Notes under the pieces: generated by a model
Database searches by the model: none
What the model was told of the DNA's origin: nothing
The model's input: the letters and a program-made list of their open reading frames with translations, nothing else
Origin: Halobacillus hunanensis
GTDB lineage: Bacteria; Bacillota; Bacilli; Bacillales; Halobacillaceae
Direction: 5' to 3'
Length of the DNA stretch: 64,000 nt
NCBI RefSeq assembly: GCF_900166655.1
Contig: NZ_FVZB01000005.1
Span: forward strand, 687,001 to 751,000
Part shown: positions 26,592 through 33,872 of the stretch, piece after piece
How the letters are laid out: every line of letters starts with the position of its first letter
Numbering within the stretch: position 1 is the first letter of the stretch
Made by a program: the position numbers and the translations under genes

Positions 26592-27245
26592 ATGGGCCAT
26601 ACTCATCAAAAGCATTCTGATAAACAGATTATTATCCGTAACACCGAACTTGCGGATCTGGATGATGTAGCAGCTTTATCTCAACAAAGCTTTGGTTCAG
26701 AGGTAGCCTTTACCCAGGAACACTTTGCTAGCCAAATTACGCTTTTTCCACAAGGACAAATACTGGCAGAAGTCGAGGGTCGAATCGTTGGAACGTCCTC
26801 ATGCCTGATCGTTAATTTTGACGATTACAAAGGCAAGCACTCTTATGAGGAAATATCGGATCACGGCTATATCCGCAATCACAATCCAGAAGGGGTTAAC
26901 CTTTGTGGGGTAGAAGTCTGTGTTCATCCCGAATACAGACAGCTAAAGCTTGGACGTCGCCTGTATGAAGCTAGAAAAAAGCTTTGTCAGGATTTAAATT
27001 TAAAAAGCATCGTGATCGGCGGCCGGATTCCTCATTACCACAAATACGCAGTTCAAATGTCTGTAGAGGAATACGCGAATCAGGTCATCCAGAGGAATAT
27101 TTATGATCCTGTCATGACCTTTCAATTAAAAAACGGCTTTGTGCTCAATGAGATTATTCCCGGCTACTTACAAGGAGATGAAGAATCTCTGGAATATGCG
27201 ACTTCGATGGAGTGGCATAACGAAGACTATAAGCCTCGGGGATAA
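26592..27245 (+). CDS. Stand-alone GNAT N-acetyltransferase of the YhcX N-domain type
   Basis: 217 residues. A GNAT core runs from IIIRNTELADLDDVAAL through NLCGVEVCVHPEYRQLKLGRRLYEARKKL, which contains the acetyl-CoA pyrophosphate loop (R-x-x-K/G-L-G-R-R-L). Then come GGRIPHYHKYAVQMSVEEYA and YDPVMTFQLKNGF, a block I associate with the GNAT half of YhcX-like proteins, where it is fused to a nitrilase-type amidohydrolase. Here the nitrilase half is missing. Last gene of the sigma-54 unit, with AAAGGAGAG before ATG. It probably acetylates the amine handled by its neighbours. Confidence 0.83.
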   Translation: MGHTHQKHSDKQIIIRNTELADLDDVAALSQQSFGSEVAFTQEHFASQITLFPQGQILAEVEGRIVGTSSCLIVNFDDYKGKHSYEEISDHGYIRNHNPEGVNLCGVEVCVHPEYRQLKLGRRLYEARKKLCQDLNLKSIVIGGRIPHYHKYAVQMSVEEYANQVIQRNIYDPVMTFQLKNGFVLNEIIPGYLQGDEESLEYATSMEWHNEDYKPRG

Positions 27246-27270
27246 GTGCTTATAGTCTGTAACGCTATTT

Positions 27271-27477
27271 TTACGTTAGGGAAGAATCTTTGTCGTTAAG
27301 GCAGAATTTATGATATGAAGGGGCGAATCGATGGCCACTAGGGCCGAATCTTCGAACCCCAAGGTCGAACCTTTGATGAAAAAAGGTAGAGTTACTTCAA
27401 TTTAGGGTCGAACCATTAACGATAAGGGTAGAATTACTTCATTTCAGGGGAGAATCCTTCAAATTTCAAACAGAATA
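27271..27477 (-). repeat. Degenerate intergenic array with 21-bp period, ten units
   Basis: The GAAT/GAAC core recurs at 27284, 27304, 27325, 27346, 27367, 27389, 27410, 27431, 27452 and 27473, spacings of 20-22 bp. Units read like TAGGGTCGAACC with variable tails; on the minus strand the core is RTTCKRCCYTA. Individual units are not identical and no frame is open through them. It lies between the convergent GNAT and peroxiredoxin genes. Confidence 0.8.
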
Positions 27478-27495
27478 CCGCACCGTCCTGGAGAT

Positions 27496-27531
27496 AAAAA
27501 GCCCTGATCCTCCATAGATGATCAGGGCTTT
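27496..27531. terminator. Terminator between convergent GNAT and peroxiredoxin genes
   Basis: AAAGCCCTGATC pairs with GATCAGGGCTTT (12 bp) around a 10-nt loop; A5 on the left and TTTCTC on the right make it usable in both directions, mainly for the peroxiredoxin gene on the minus strand. Confidence 0.88.
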
Positions 27532-27538
27532 CTCATGA

Positions 27539-28045
27539 TTACTTAAAATTTTCACTAATATACTTGATGATCTTTCCAATTTCCTTCGGGTTTGGGCGGC
27601 CGAATGGGCTAGTCTGCCGCTGCTGGTAAAGAAGATTTCCTCTTTCATCTGTTAAGAAATATGCCGGTTCACCATGGGTGCCATGGTCTTCATATGGATC
27701 TTCCGTACCGTGATAGTAGACATCATATTGGGCTAATACTGTCAGGTCGCTATCCGATAATACGGGAAACGTAAACCCGTGCTTATCGACCATCTTTTTC
27801 AGACTCTCAAGATTATCTGTGGAGATAGTGGTTAACTTTACTTTTTTATCATCAAAATGGCTCTTGCTTTCTTCAAATCCTTTTAATTCTTCCATACAAG
27901 CCGGGCACCATGATCCTCTGAAGTAGATGAGTAAATGCCAGTATCCTTCATTGGCCTGTCGATAATCTTCAAAGGTATAATCTTCTCCTGAAACAGCCGG
28001 CAATGTAAAGTTAGGGATTTTTTCCCCTAATTTAAACACGCTCAT
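27539..28045 (-). CDS. Peroxiredoxin-like (AhpC/TSA, redoxin) protein
   Basis: 168 residues, thioredoxin-fold. The N-terminus FKLGEKIPNFTLPAVSGEDYTFEDY is the usual AhpC/TSA entry. The active-site segment is IYFRGSWCPACMEEL with two cysteines spaced as Cys-Pro-Ala-Cys, thioredoxin-like rather than classical 2-Cys peroxiredoxin, and the cis-Pro region is HGEPAYFLTDERGNLLY. Cytoplasmic: no signal peptide. Likely a thiol peroxidase or thiol-disulfide reductase. It has a GGAGG ribosome site, its own terminator, and a 77-bp gap from the thiamine operon upstream. Confidence 0.85.
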   Translation of the reverse strand: MSVFKLGEKIPNFTLPAVSGEDYTFEDYRQANEGYWHLLIYFRGSWCPACMEELKGFEESKSHFDDKKVKLTTISTDNLESLKKMVDKHGFTFPVLSDSDLTVLAQYDVYYHGTEDPYEDHGTHGEPAYFLTDERGNLLYQQRQTSPFGRPNPKEIGKIIKYISENFK

Positions 28046-28122
28046 AAGGAACCTCCTTCAGTTAATAGGATATATAACCCTATACCCGATTTCATAACAT
28101 TTAAATATAGAGTATCTGGTAT

Positions 28123-28899
28123 TTAGTCACCGTAAAATCTGATTGTATTTTGATAGAGCTGTTGATACACCTCATCCAATGCTACCCCTTTTAGTTTGCT
28201 TATGGTCATCATCGATTGATGAATCATTTTTGGGTGAGTAAGTTTATCTTTGAAAATTCCTTCAAATGGCCAGGGTCCATCAGTCTCGACCATCATCAAT
28301 CTTAACGGATACTGTTCGATAAGCTGCTGAATTTCGGATTCATATAAACAGTCAGGGGTGACAGAAATAAAATACTGATTGTTCATCATCCGCTGAATCG
28401 TTGCAGGTGATCCTTTAAACCAGTGGAAGTGAGCTTTATGGAAATCATATTTTTCCAGTAGATCACAAGCGAGATCAGCATCTTCATAAATGGCATGGAG
28501 GATGATAGGTTTGTTAAGCTTAACGGCTATTTGGATGAAGTGTTCAAGCAGATCTACATAAGGCTGTAACTTTAGGGAAGGGGCGTCTTTTCGTAAATAG
28601 TAAGGGAGACCGACCTCTCCAATCGCTGTAATATCTTCTTTGTTTCGATCAATAAGTGAGAATAGCTGCTGTAATTCTTCTTCGTCAGGCAGCTTCTGCT
28701 CCGGGTGAAATCCGATAGCTGGTTTGACTCGCTGATTCTGGTGAGCTAACTGCAAATTCGTTCGTGCCGATGACACGTGGTTCGAAACTGAAATTAAATG
28801 ATCGATATGAAATGTGTTCAGCTCTTTCAAAATTTGCTCTTGTGCTTTATCACTATACATATCGAGATGAACATGGGCATCAATAATACGCTGCGTCAT
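28123..28899 (-). CDS. TatD-like metal-dependent hydrolase in the thiamine operon
   Basis: 258 residues of the amidohydrolase/TatD superfamily. Metal ligands are visible: DAHVHLD (H9, H11), AIGEVGLPY (Glu near 93), ILHA, HFHWF and the ETDGPWPF Asp near 205. Its start ATG overlaps the stop of the ABC ATPase gene (ATGA), so it is translationally coupled to the thiamine-precursor transporter under the TPP riboswitch. DNA-type TatD activity is therefore less likely than hydrolysis of a thiamine breakdown product, the step done by YlmB in B. subtilis. This assignment is inference from context only. Confidence 0.8.
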   Translation of the reverse strand: MTQRIIDAHVHLDMYSDKAQEQILKELNTFHIDHLISVSNHVSSARTNLQLAHQNQRVKPAIGFHPEQKLPDEEELQQLFSLIDRNKEDITAIGEVGLPYYLRKDAPSLKLQPYVDLLEHFIQIAVKLNKPIILHAIYEDADLACDLLEKYDFHKAHFHWFKGSPATIQRMMNNQYFISVTPDCLYESEIQQLIEQYPLRLMMVETDGPWPFEGIFKDKLTHPKMIHQSMMTISKLKGVALDEVYQQLYQNTIRFYGD

Positions 28900-29633
28900 G
28901 AGAATTCCCTCAATTCATTGTAGATTGTTTTTTTCCATTCTAAGAATTCTTGAGTGAGCATTAATGATTCTTCTCTTGGTCGTGTGAAAGGAATCGTAAA
29001 CTCTCTTTGTACATGTGCAGGTTTATTTGATAACACGATAATTCGGTCTGATAGAAACAGAGCTTCCTCGATATTGTGGGTTACAAATAAAATCGAGCGT
29101 TTATAGTGTTCCCAAATTGACAGCAGCCATTTTTGCATTTCCAGTCTGGTAAATTCATCGAGAGCAGAAAAGGGTTCATCCAAACAAATGAGCGATTGTG
29201 GGCTGAGCAAACTTCTTATAAAAGAGGCGCGTTGTTTCATACCGCCTGACAGCTGGCTTGGATAGGCAGCTTCATATCCTCCTAATCCTGCTTTATTCAA
29301 CATCCCCCTGGCTGTTTCCATGTCCCGCTTTCCTGCAATTTCAGCCCCTAGCAGCACATTATCAAGAATTGTACGCCAGGGCAGAAGGGAGGAGCTTTGC
29401 GGCATATAGCTGATGGCACCTCTTTTTCCGGTAATTCGTTGTTCATCAAGATAAATCTCACCTTTTTCAGGCGGATAAAGCCCTCCGATTAAATGAAAGA
29501 GCGTACTTTTGCCACTTCCTGAAGGTCCTAAAATAGAAACAAATTCAGCCTCATTCACGTGAAGGGAGAGGTTGTCAATAATGGATTCAGAACCAAATGA
29601 TTTGGATAATCGCTCAATCGATAACTTAGTCAT
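28896..29633 (-). CDS. thiZ: ABC transporter ATP-binding protein ThiZ (pyrimidine precursor uptake)
   Basis: 245 residues from the ATG at 29633; a longer frame to 29699 lies inside the permease gene and has no own ribosome site. Walker A is GPSGSGKST, the signature is LSGGMKQR, Walker B LICLDEPFSALD, and the H-loop follows in LFVTHNIEEAL. The sequence belongs to the nitrate/taurine/thiamine-precursor type ATPases. It overlaps thiX by 8 bp and the TatD-like gene by 4 bp. Energises uptake of thiamine-derived pyrimidines together with ThiX and ThiY. Confidence 0.88.
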   Translation of the reverse strand: MTKLSIERLSKSFGSESIIDNLSLHVNEAEFVSILGPSGSGKSTLFHLIGGLYPPEKGEIYLDEQRITGKRGAISYMPQSSSLLPWRTILDNVLLGAEIAGKRDMETARGMLNKAGLGGYEAAYPSQLSGGMKQRASFIRSLLSPQSLICLDEPFSALDEFTRLEMQKWLLSIWEHYKRSILFVTHNIEEALFLSDRIIVLSNKPAHVQREFTIPFTRPREESLMLTQEFLEWKKTIYNELREFS

Positions 29634-30399
29634 GCTGCTGGTCACCGCCTTTTGACTGCCATTTCGTAAGGGATTTCTCTGCCTGTGAAATGACTCCAAA
29701 GAATAACAAACTTAACATCATGATGAAGAAAATGGCTACAAATACACGGTCTGTTCGAAAGGAAGAAGAGGCCAATGTCATGTACACACCAATTCCTTCA
29801 TTCGCTCCCAGCCACTCAGAAATAACAGCGCCCATCACACTATAGGTTGCTGAAATTTTTAATCCGGAGAACATGGAAGGGACAGCGTGAGGCCACTGTA
29901 ATTTACGAAAAATCTGCCCGTTTGAGGCACCGGCCATTTTCATATAGTGGATGAGCTCTTGATTGGTTTGCTTTAAACCATCCATCGTGGCAACGGCAAT
30001 CGGAAAAAAGCAGACGAGTACAATCACGATGACTTTTGGAAGCCAGCCAAAGCCAAACCAAATCACAAGAAGAGGAGCGAGCACGATGATTGGAATATTT
30101 TGTGACAGAATGATTAACGGATAAAAGGATTCCCGCAAACTCGGGACCATGTGCAGGATGATGGCTACAAACAGTCCAAAGCTTGTTCCAATGACAAATC
30201 CCAGCAATGACAATTGAATGGTCGAGAACAGGTGATGGGAGTACTGTGACCATCCATGGATGGCTTCCTGCCAAATCAGCGAAGGAGCGGGCAATAGCCA
30301 GTCGGGCACTTCAAAGACACGACTGCTCGCCTCCCATAAGGTTAGCAAAAGGATGAGGACCAACCCTGGTCTCCATCCTCTATGAATCAGCTTATTCAT
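29626..30399 (-). CDS. thiX: ABC transporter permease ThiX
   Basis: 257 residues with six TM helices and the EAA-type cytoplasmic loop MKMAGASNGQIFRKLQWPHAV (about 150-170) of binding-protein-dependent permeases. The upstream gene's stop and this ATG share bases (TAATG), indicating coupling. It forms the membrane channel for the ThiY ligand. Confidence 0.87.
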   Translation of the reverse strand: MNKLIHRGWRPGLVLILLLTLWEASSRVFEVPDWLLPAPSLIWQEAIHGWSQYSHHLFSTIQLSLLGFVIGTSFGLFVAIILHMVPSLRESFYPLIILSQNIPIIVLAPLLVIWFGFGWLPKVIVIVLVCFFPIAVATMDGLKQTNQELIHYMKMAGASNGQIFRKLQWPHAVPSMFSGLKISATYSVMGAVISEWLGANEGIGVYMTLASSSFRTDRVFVAIFFIMMLSLLFFGVISQAEKSLTKWQSKGGDQQHD

Positions 30400-30689
30400 T
30401 AACGATATTTCTCCGTTAGAGCATCCATGGAAGCTCCGTCTGGCTGATAAAGCACTTTAATTTGAGAGATGACGTTACGGGCACCTTTATTAACCATGGC
30501 GTCATTTATCTTTTCAATCAAAGGTAGAATTTCTGATAGGTTGCCTTCAATCGTTGTTTCGAGGGGGTGAACCTCGTAATTCAATCCGGATGCATCGATG
30601 ATCGAAATGGCGTGATCAACATAGGGGATGACGTCTTCTCCGTCTTTCGTTTTCGGTAAGATCTGAATGCTTACAAGTGAATTAGCCAT
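30399..30689 (-). CDS. MTH1187/YkoF-family thiamine-binding protein
   Basis: 96 residues of the small ferredoxin-like thiamine-binding family: SLVSIQILPKTKDGEDVIPYVDHAISIID, then YEVHPLETTIEGNLSEILPLIEKINDAM and RNVISQIKVLYQP. Members bind thiamine or its pyrimidine part in the cytoplasm. Lies between thiY and thiX in the TPP-controlled operon, with an AAAAGGAG site before ATG. Probably a chaperone or buffer for the imported precursor. Confidence 0.87.
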   Translation of the reverse strand: MANSLVSIQILPKTKDGEDVIPYVDHAISIIDASGLNYEVHPLETTIEGNLSEILPLIEKINDAMVNKGARNVISQIKVLYQPDGASMDALTEKYR

Positions 30690-30709
30690 ATATGGGTCTC
30701 CTTTTAAAT

Positions 30710-31705
30710 TTATTTATTTTCAGGTAAAAACTCGTTTGTGAAAGCTTCCTCAGCTTTTAGCTTCTTATCAAGTAAATTATGGTTGTACATCCATTCAGCA
30801 TAGTTCTTCCAGACTTTTATATCCTGTTGCCCCCAACGTTCTGCATCAGCCTGGTATTTAGGAGATAACCATTCCTGGCTGGCACGAACGAGTTCCGGGT
30901 CGAGGTCAGGGACGGCTTCGATTAAGATGTCTGCTGCCTTGTCTGGTTTCTCGATCGCAAACTGATATCCCTTTGATACAGCAGCCATAAAGGCCTCAAC
31001 AGTCTCAGGATTTTCTGCCATCATCTTTTCACTCGTCGTTAAGACAGGAGTATAGTAATCTAGTTTTTTAGAGTAATCGGTTAAGTACATCATGTTCAGT
31101 TTTTGACCACGAAGCTCTGCCTCAATACCTGTCCAGCCATAGTAAATCCACGCGAAGTCCACGTCTCGTTTAACAGCAGTGAAGAAATCAGTATTTCCCA
31201 TATTAATAATGTTCACTTTTTCAACGTCGGCATTATCCTTTTCCATTAATGAAGAGAGTACGGCCTTTTCAACGGGCGCGCCCCAGCCGCCGTATGTTTT
31301 TCCTTCGAAGTCTTCAGGTGATTTGATGCCTTTCTTCTTAGGTGAAGCGAACCCTGAAGTGTTGTGCTGGATGATGGCTCCAATCGACACAACTGGAACG
31401 CCCTGAATCCGAGCTTCTGTTAGTGTTTCCTGTGCACTAATCCCGAAGTCTGCTTTCCCAGAGGCAACGAGCTGGTCTGCCCCGGCTTCTCCAGGCAGCA
31501 TGATTTCAACATCTAAGCCCTGTTCTGCAAAATACCCCTCAGCCTGAGCTACGTACAATCCAGTATGATTCGTGTTGGGCGTCCAATCGAGGACGAGCTT
31601 CACTTCCTGCTTCTTATCTTTGCCGGATGCCGTCCCACTTTCTTCACCACTCGAACAGGCGGCTAATACAAGGAATGTGCTAAAAAGTAATAAAAGCTTT
31701 CTCAT
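30710..31705 (-). CDS. thiY: Thiamine-precursor (formylaminopyrimidine) binding lipoprotein ThiY
   Basis: 331 residues. Lipoprotein signal peptide with lipobox LAAC (Cys about 17), then KLVLDWTPNTNHTGLYVAQAEGYFAEQGLDV, the NMT1/THI5-like fold signature of ThiY, and GKADFGISAQETLTEARI. The family captures N-formyl-4-amino-5-aminomethyl-2-methylpyrimidine, a thiamine degradation product, for salvage. First gene after the TPP riboswitch, with GAGGAGG before ATG. Confidence 0.9.
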   Translation of the reverse strand: MRKLLLLFSTFLVLAACSSGEESGTASGKDKKQEVKLVLDWTPNTNHTGLYVAQAEGYFAEQGLDVEIMLPGEAGADQLVASGKADFGISAQETLTEARIQGVPVVSIGAIIQHNTSGFASPKKKGIKSPEDFEGKTYGGWGAPVEKAVLSSLMEKDNADVEKVNIINMGNTDFFTAVKRDVDFAWIYYGWTGIEAELRGQKLNMMYLTDYSKKLDYYTPVLTTSEKMMAENPETVEAFMAAVSKGYQFAIEKPDKAADILIEAVPDLDPELVRASQEWLSPKYQADAERWGQQDIKVWKNYAEWMYNHNLLDKKLKAEEAFTNEFLPENK

Positions 31706-31775
31706 TCGGTTTCCTCCTCAAAAAAAATCGATATGTTAACGCGAATGTTATGAGAAGCAGGGGCTGTAGAACATT

Positions 31776-31806
31776 AAAAAGCACCCTGGTACCATACCTA
31801 GGGTGC
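31776..31806 (-). terminator. Regulatory terminator of the TPP riboswitch
   Basis: AGGGTGC/GCACCCT stem at 31781-31806 with inner GGTACCATACC loop, followed on the minus strand by TTTTT. It lies between the aptamer and thiY, the standard expression platform for TPP-controlled premature termination. Confidence 0.85.
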
Positions 31807-31838
31807 ATATCTTTATAAACGAAAATTCGTTTCATATG

Positions 31839-31925
31839 TTTCCTACGCTGGTTTAAACCAGATCAGGTTCCAAGGGTCAGTATCTATTACGGATACAATC
31901 TCAACCAGCTGCACTGGTCCCCCTA
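31839..31925 (-). promoter_or_regulatory. TPP riboswitch (THI element)
   Basis: On the minus strand the conserved blocks occur in order: GGGGGACC, CTGGTTGAGAT, GACCCTTGGAACCTGATC, then TGGTTTAAACCAGCG and TAGGAAA. These are the P1-P5 core of the thiamine pyrophosphate aptamer (CUGAGA and ACCYUUxGAACCUGAUC). It controls thiY and the genes after it: repression at high TPP. The rest of the gap to 32109 shows no gene. Confidence 0.95.
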
Positions 31926-32109
31926 CATTCAATCTATTCATTTTTGTTAACACGTTGTCTTTTAAACTGTGCCATAGATGGCGGCAATTATCAAGGAAAT
32001 TGAGATACATAGAAAGCTTGTGTCATAAGAGTTCGTTTATCATCGCTGGCAGTAATAAGTTTATTGGATTCTAAAATCGTTTATATATAATTCAAGGAGG
32101 CGATAGAAC

Positions 32110-32292
32110 ATGAGTAAAGGAAAAGGATATTCAGATAAAGTTAAAGGAGCCGTCAGCAAGGCAAAAGGTGAAATAAAGGATCAAGTTGGAAATGCTGCAG
32201 ATAACAAGAGAATGCAAAATGAGGGGAAGAAAGATAAGTTGAAAGGAACCGCTCAGAACGCTTCAGGTGATCATAAAAACAGAGAAAGATAG
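32110..32292 (+). CDS. CsbD family general stress protein
   Basis: 60 residues, highly charged and disordered-looking, with the CsbD pattern SDKVKGAVSKAKGEIKDQVGNA followed by EGKKDKLKGTAQNASGD. Good AAGGAGG site. In B. subtilis csbD is sigma-B controlled; no convincing sigma-B promoter was found here. Forms a pair with the YflT-like gene 30 bp downstream, just upstream of the gas vesicle cluster. Confidence 0.87.
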   Translation: MSKGKGYSDKVKGAVSKAKGEIKDQVGNAADNKRMQNEGKKDKLKGTAQNASGDHKNRER

Positions 32293-32322
32293 GGTAACCA
32301 TCTTTTCAAGGAGGTTATTAGA

Positions 32323-32667
32323 TTGACAACACCTAAATTTAAAGTATTTCACGACGATGATCAGTTGAGCGCATCCATTGATAAACTTAGAAATAATGGA
32401 ATCAGAGATGAAGACATCTTTATTCTGGATCATGATAATGATCATGACAGGCGAAATAGAAAAGAAACAGATGCCAATAAGATGGGTGTGAAAGTTACGG
32501 GTGTTGGGACAGCCCTTAAAAACGTGTTCCGGGGTAAAGGTGATAAATTAAGATCTAAGATGAGAGAAATTGGATTTGATGCTTCCAAGGCTGAACAATT
32601 GGAAGAGGAATTAGATAAAGGCAAAACATTATTAGTTGTGACAAATCAGGATGAAGTTGAGTTTTAA
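32323..32667 (+). CDS. YflT-like general stress protein
   Basis: 114 residues with the general stress/YflT-type domain: KFKVFHDDDQLSASIDKLRNNGIRDEDIFILDHD, then GVKVTGVGTALKNVF and AEQLEEELDKGKTLLVV. Start is TTG at 32323 behind AAGGAGGTTATTAG. Shares a transcript with csbD and ends at a clear terminator, so it is not part of the gas vesicle operon. Confidence 0.83.
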   Translation: MTTPKFKVFHDDDQLSASIDKLRNNGIRDEDIFILDHDNDHDRRNRKETDANKMGVKVTGVGTALKNVFRGKGDKLRSKMREIGFDASKAEQLEEELDKGKTLLVVTNQDEVEF

Positions 32668-32685
32668 AAAACACCCCACCTCTCA

Positions 32686-32716
32686 AAACCGCTCGAGTAA
32701 TCGGGCGGTTTTTTTG
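32686..32716 (+). terminator. Terminator of the csbD-yflT unit
   Basis: AAACCGCTCGA/TCGGGCGGTTT, 11-bp stem with one G-U pair, GTAA loop and T7. Confidence 0.92.
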
Positions 32717-33018
32717 TGGAAAAAGGTTTTCAGGAACAATTCGCAGCCAATCCGGCTGTCAAAGCAGTCAAATTATCAGAAATGTAACCCAATTGTTATG
32801 TTTGTATTATTACTAAATCCGAACCTTCAAATAAGCTGATTTTATAGCTTTTATTATATTACAACCATAAGGCTATACATAATAATTTGAGAAATACGTG
32901 GAAATATTTGTGATTTATGAAACGGTCAAGGTTTTAAGTGTAGAAAAAGGTGTTATTGTGCACCAAAGCAAACTAAAAAGACGTTTTGAGTGATTAACTT
33001 TTGAAGGGAGAATCACAA
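32717..33018 (+). other. Upstream region of the gas vesicle operon
   Basis: This AT-rich 300-bp stretch holds no gene. It must contain the gvp promoter. A weak sigma-B-like pair (GTTTTA at 32931, GGTGTT at 32949, 12 bp apart) is present but too far from consensus to call. The GvpA ribosome site is GAAGGGAGAAT at 33002-33012. Confidence 0.4.
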
Positions 33019-33279
33019 ATGAGTATCCAAAAAAGTGCAGACAGTTCAAGTCTTGCGGAAGTCATTGACAGAATTCTCGACAAGGGAATTGTGATTGATG
33101 CCTATGCGAGAGTTTCCCTCGTAGGTATTGAAATTCTCACTGTTGAGGCAAGGGTCGTGATCGCGAGTGTAGATACATGGTTACGATATGCCAACGCTGT
33201 TGGCTTACTGCGAGATGAGGTGCAAGAGGAAGGCATGATAGAACGACAAGGTGAGCGTGAGGCTCAATTTAGTTTCTAA
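33019..33279 (+). CDS. gvpA: Gas vesicle major shell protein GvpA
   Basis: 86 residues. The core from [20 protein letters not shown] to RYANAVGLL is the conserved GvpA amphipathic helix-beta-beta-helix rib protein that polymerises into the hollow gas vesicle wall. The ATG at 33019 follows GAAGGGAG; a TTG at 33001 is part of that ribosome site. Residues 1-66 are nearly identical to GvpB at 34353; the tails differ. First gene of the operon. Confidence 0.97.
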   Translation: MSIQKSADSSSLAEVIDRILDKGIVIDAYARVSLVGIEILTVEARVVIASVDTWLRYANAVGLLRDEVQEEGMIERQGEREAQFSF

Positions 33280-33329
33280 ATATCTCATAATCAATGCTTG
33301 TCTGGAAAAAGTCGAAAGAAGGTGAAGCT

Positions 33330-33842
33330 ATGGCAAATCAAGAAAAAAGCGAACAGTCATCTAGTCAACACGATGAAAAACAAACAGATCAAAATAAAAA
33401 TACGCAAGATCATGAGCAGCAATCTGCTGAGTCTGCAAACTCTATGAATCTGGCGTTGATTGGCGGGGTTGTCGGCGCCAGCGTGGGACTATTGGCAAGT
33501 CCCGAAACAGGCAAAAAAGTAGCCGGTCGCATTGGGCAATCTGAGGTGCTCAAAGGTGCTGGCAGAGAACTTCGAAGAACCGCACAGGAAATCATAACCG
33601 AGCAGGCTATGATCACCTTAAGGCAGACAGCCGCAGGATACTGGGGTAAATATGAAGGGAAACTTCTCGGTCAAAGCCAGGAAAAAGAGGGAGCAGAAGA
33701 AGATAGAACGTCAGGCGAAGACACAAGTGAACAGGACTATTCAGAACAGTACAAGGAATTGAAAGAGGAAAATAAACATCTAAATGAAAATCTCGAACGG
33801 ATTGAAGAGAAATTAAATGCATTGCTTGAAGCCAAGCAGTAA
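33330..33842 (+). CDS. gvpP: Gas vesicle accessory protein GvpP (YtxH-like)
   Basis: 170 residues from the ATG at 33330 (GAAGGTGAAG site); the longer frame to 33294 has none. N-terminal 40 residues are a Gln/Ser/Glu-rich linker, followed by a glycine zipper LIGGVVGASVGLLASPETGKK resembling YtxH proteins, and a C-terminal Glu-rich coiled coil (QYKELKEENKHLNENLERIEEKLN). Position second in the B. megaterium-type cluster identifies it as GvpP. Role: accessory, not well defined. Confidence 0.85.
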   Translation: MANQEKSEQSSSQHDEKQTDQNKNTQDHEQQSAESANSMNLALIGGVVGASVGLLASPETGKKVAGRIGQSEVLKGAGRELRRTAQEIITEQAMITLRQTAAGYWGKYEGKLLGQSQEKEGAEEDRTSGEDTSEQDYSEQYKELKEENKHLNENLERIEEKLNALLEAKQ

Positions 33843-33872
33843 TCATGACCCACTCTTGGAAGGGGGGATTTA

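Noticed and set aside
27271-27477. CRISPR interpretation of the 21-bp arrays
   Set aside because: Units are degenerate, repeats and spacers cannot be separated, the period is too short, and no cas genes are present.
32931-32956. Sigma-B-like promoter (GTTTTA, 12 bp, GGTGTT) before gvpA
   Set aside because: Both boxes deviate from GTTTAA/GGGWAW; kept only as a remark in the upstream-region entry.
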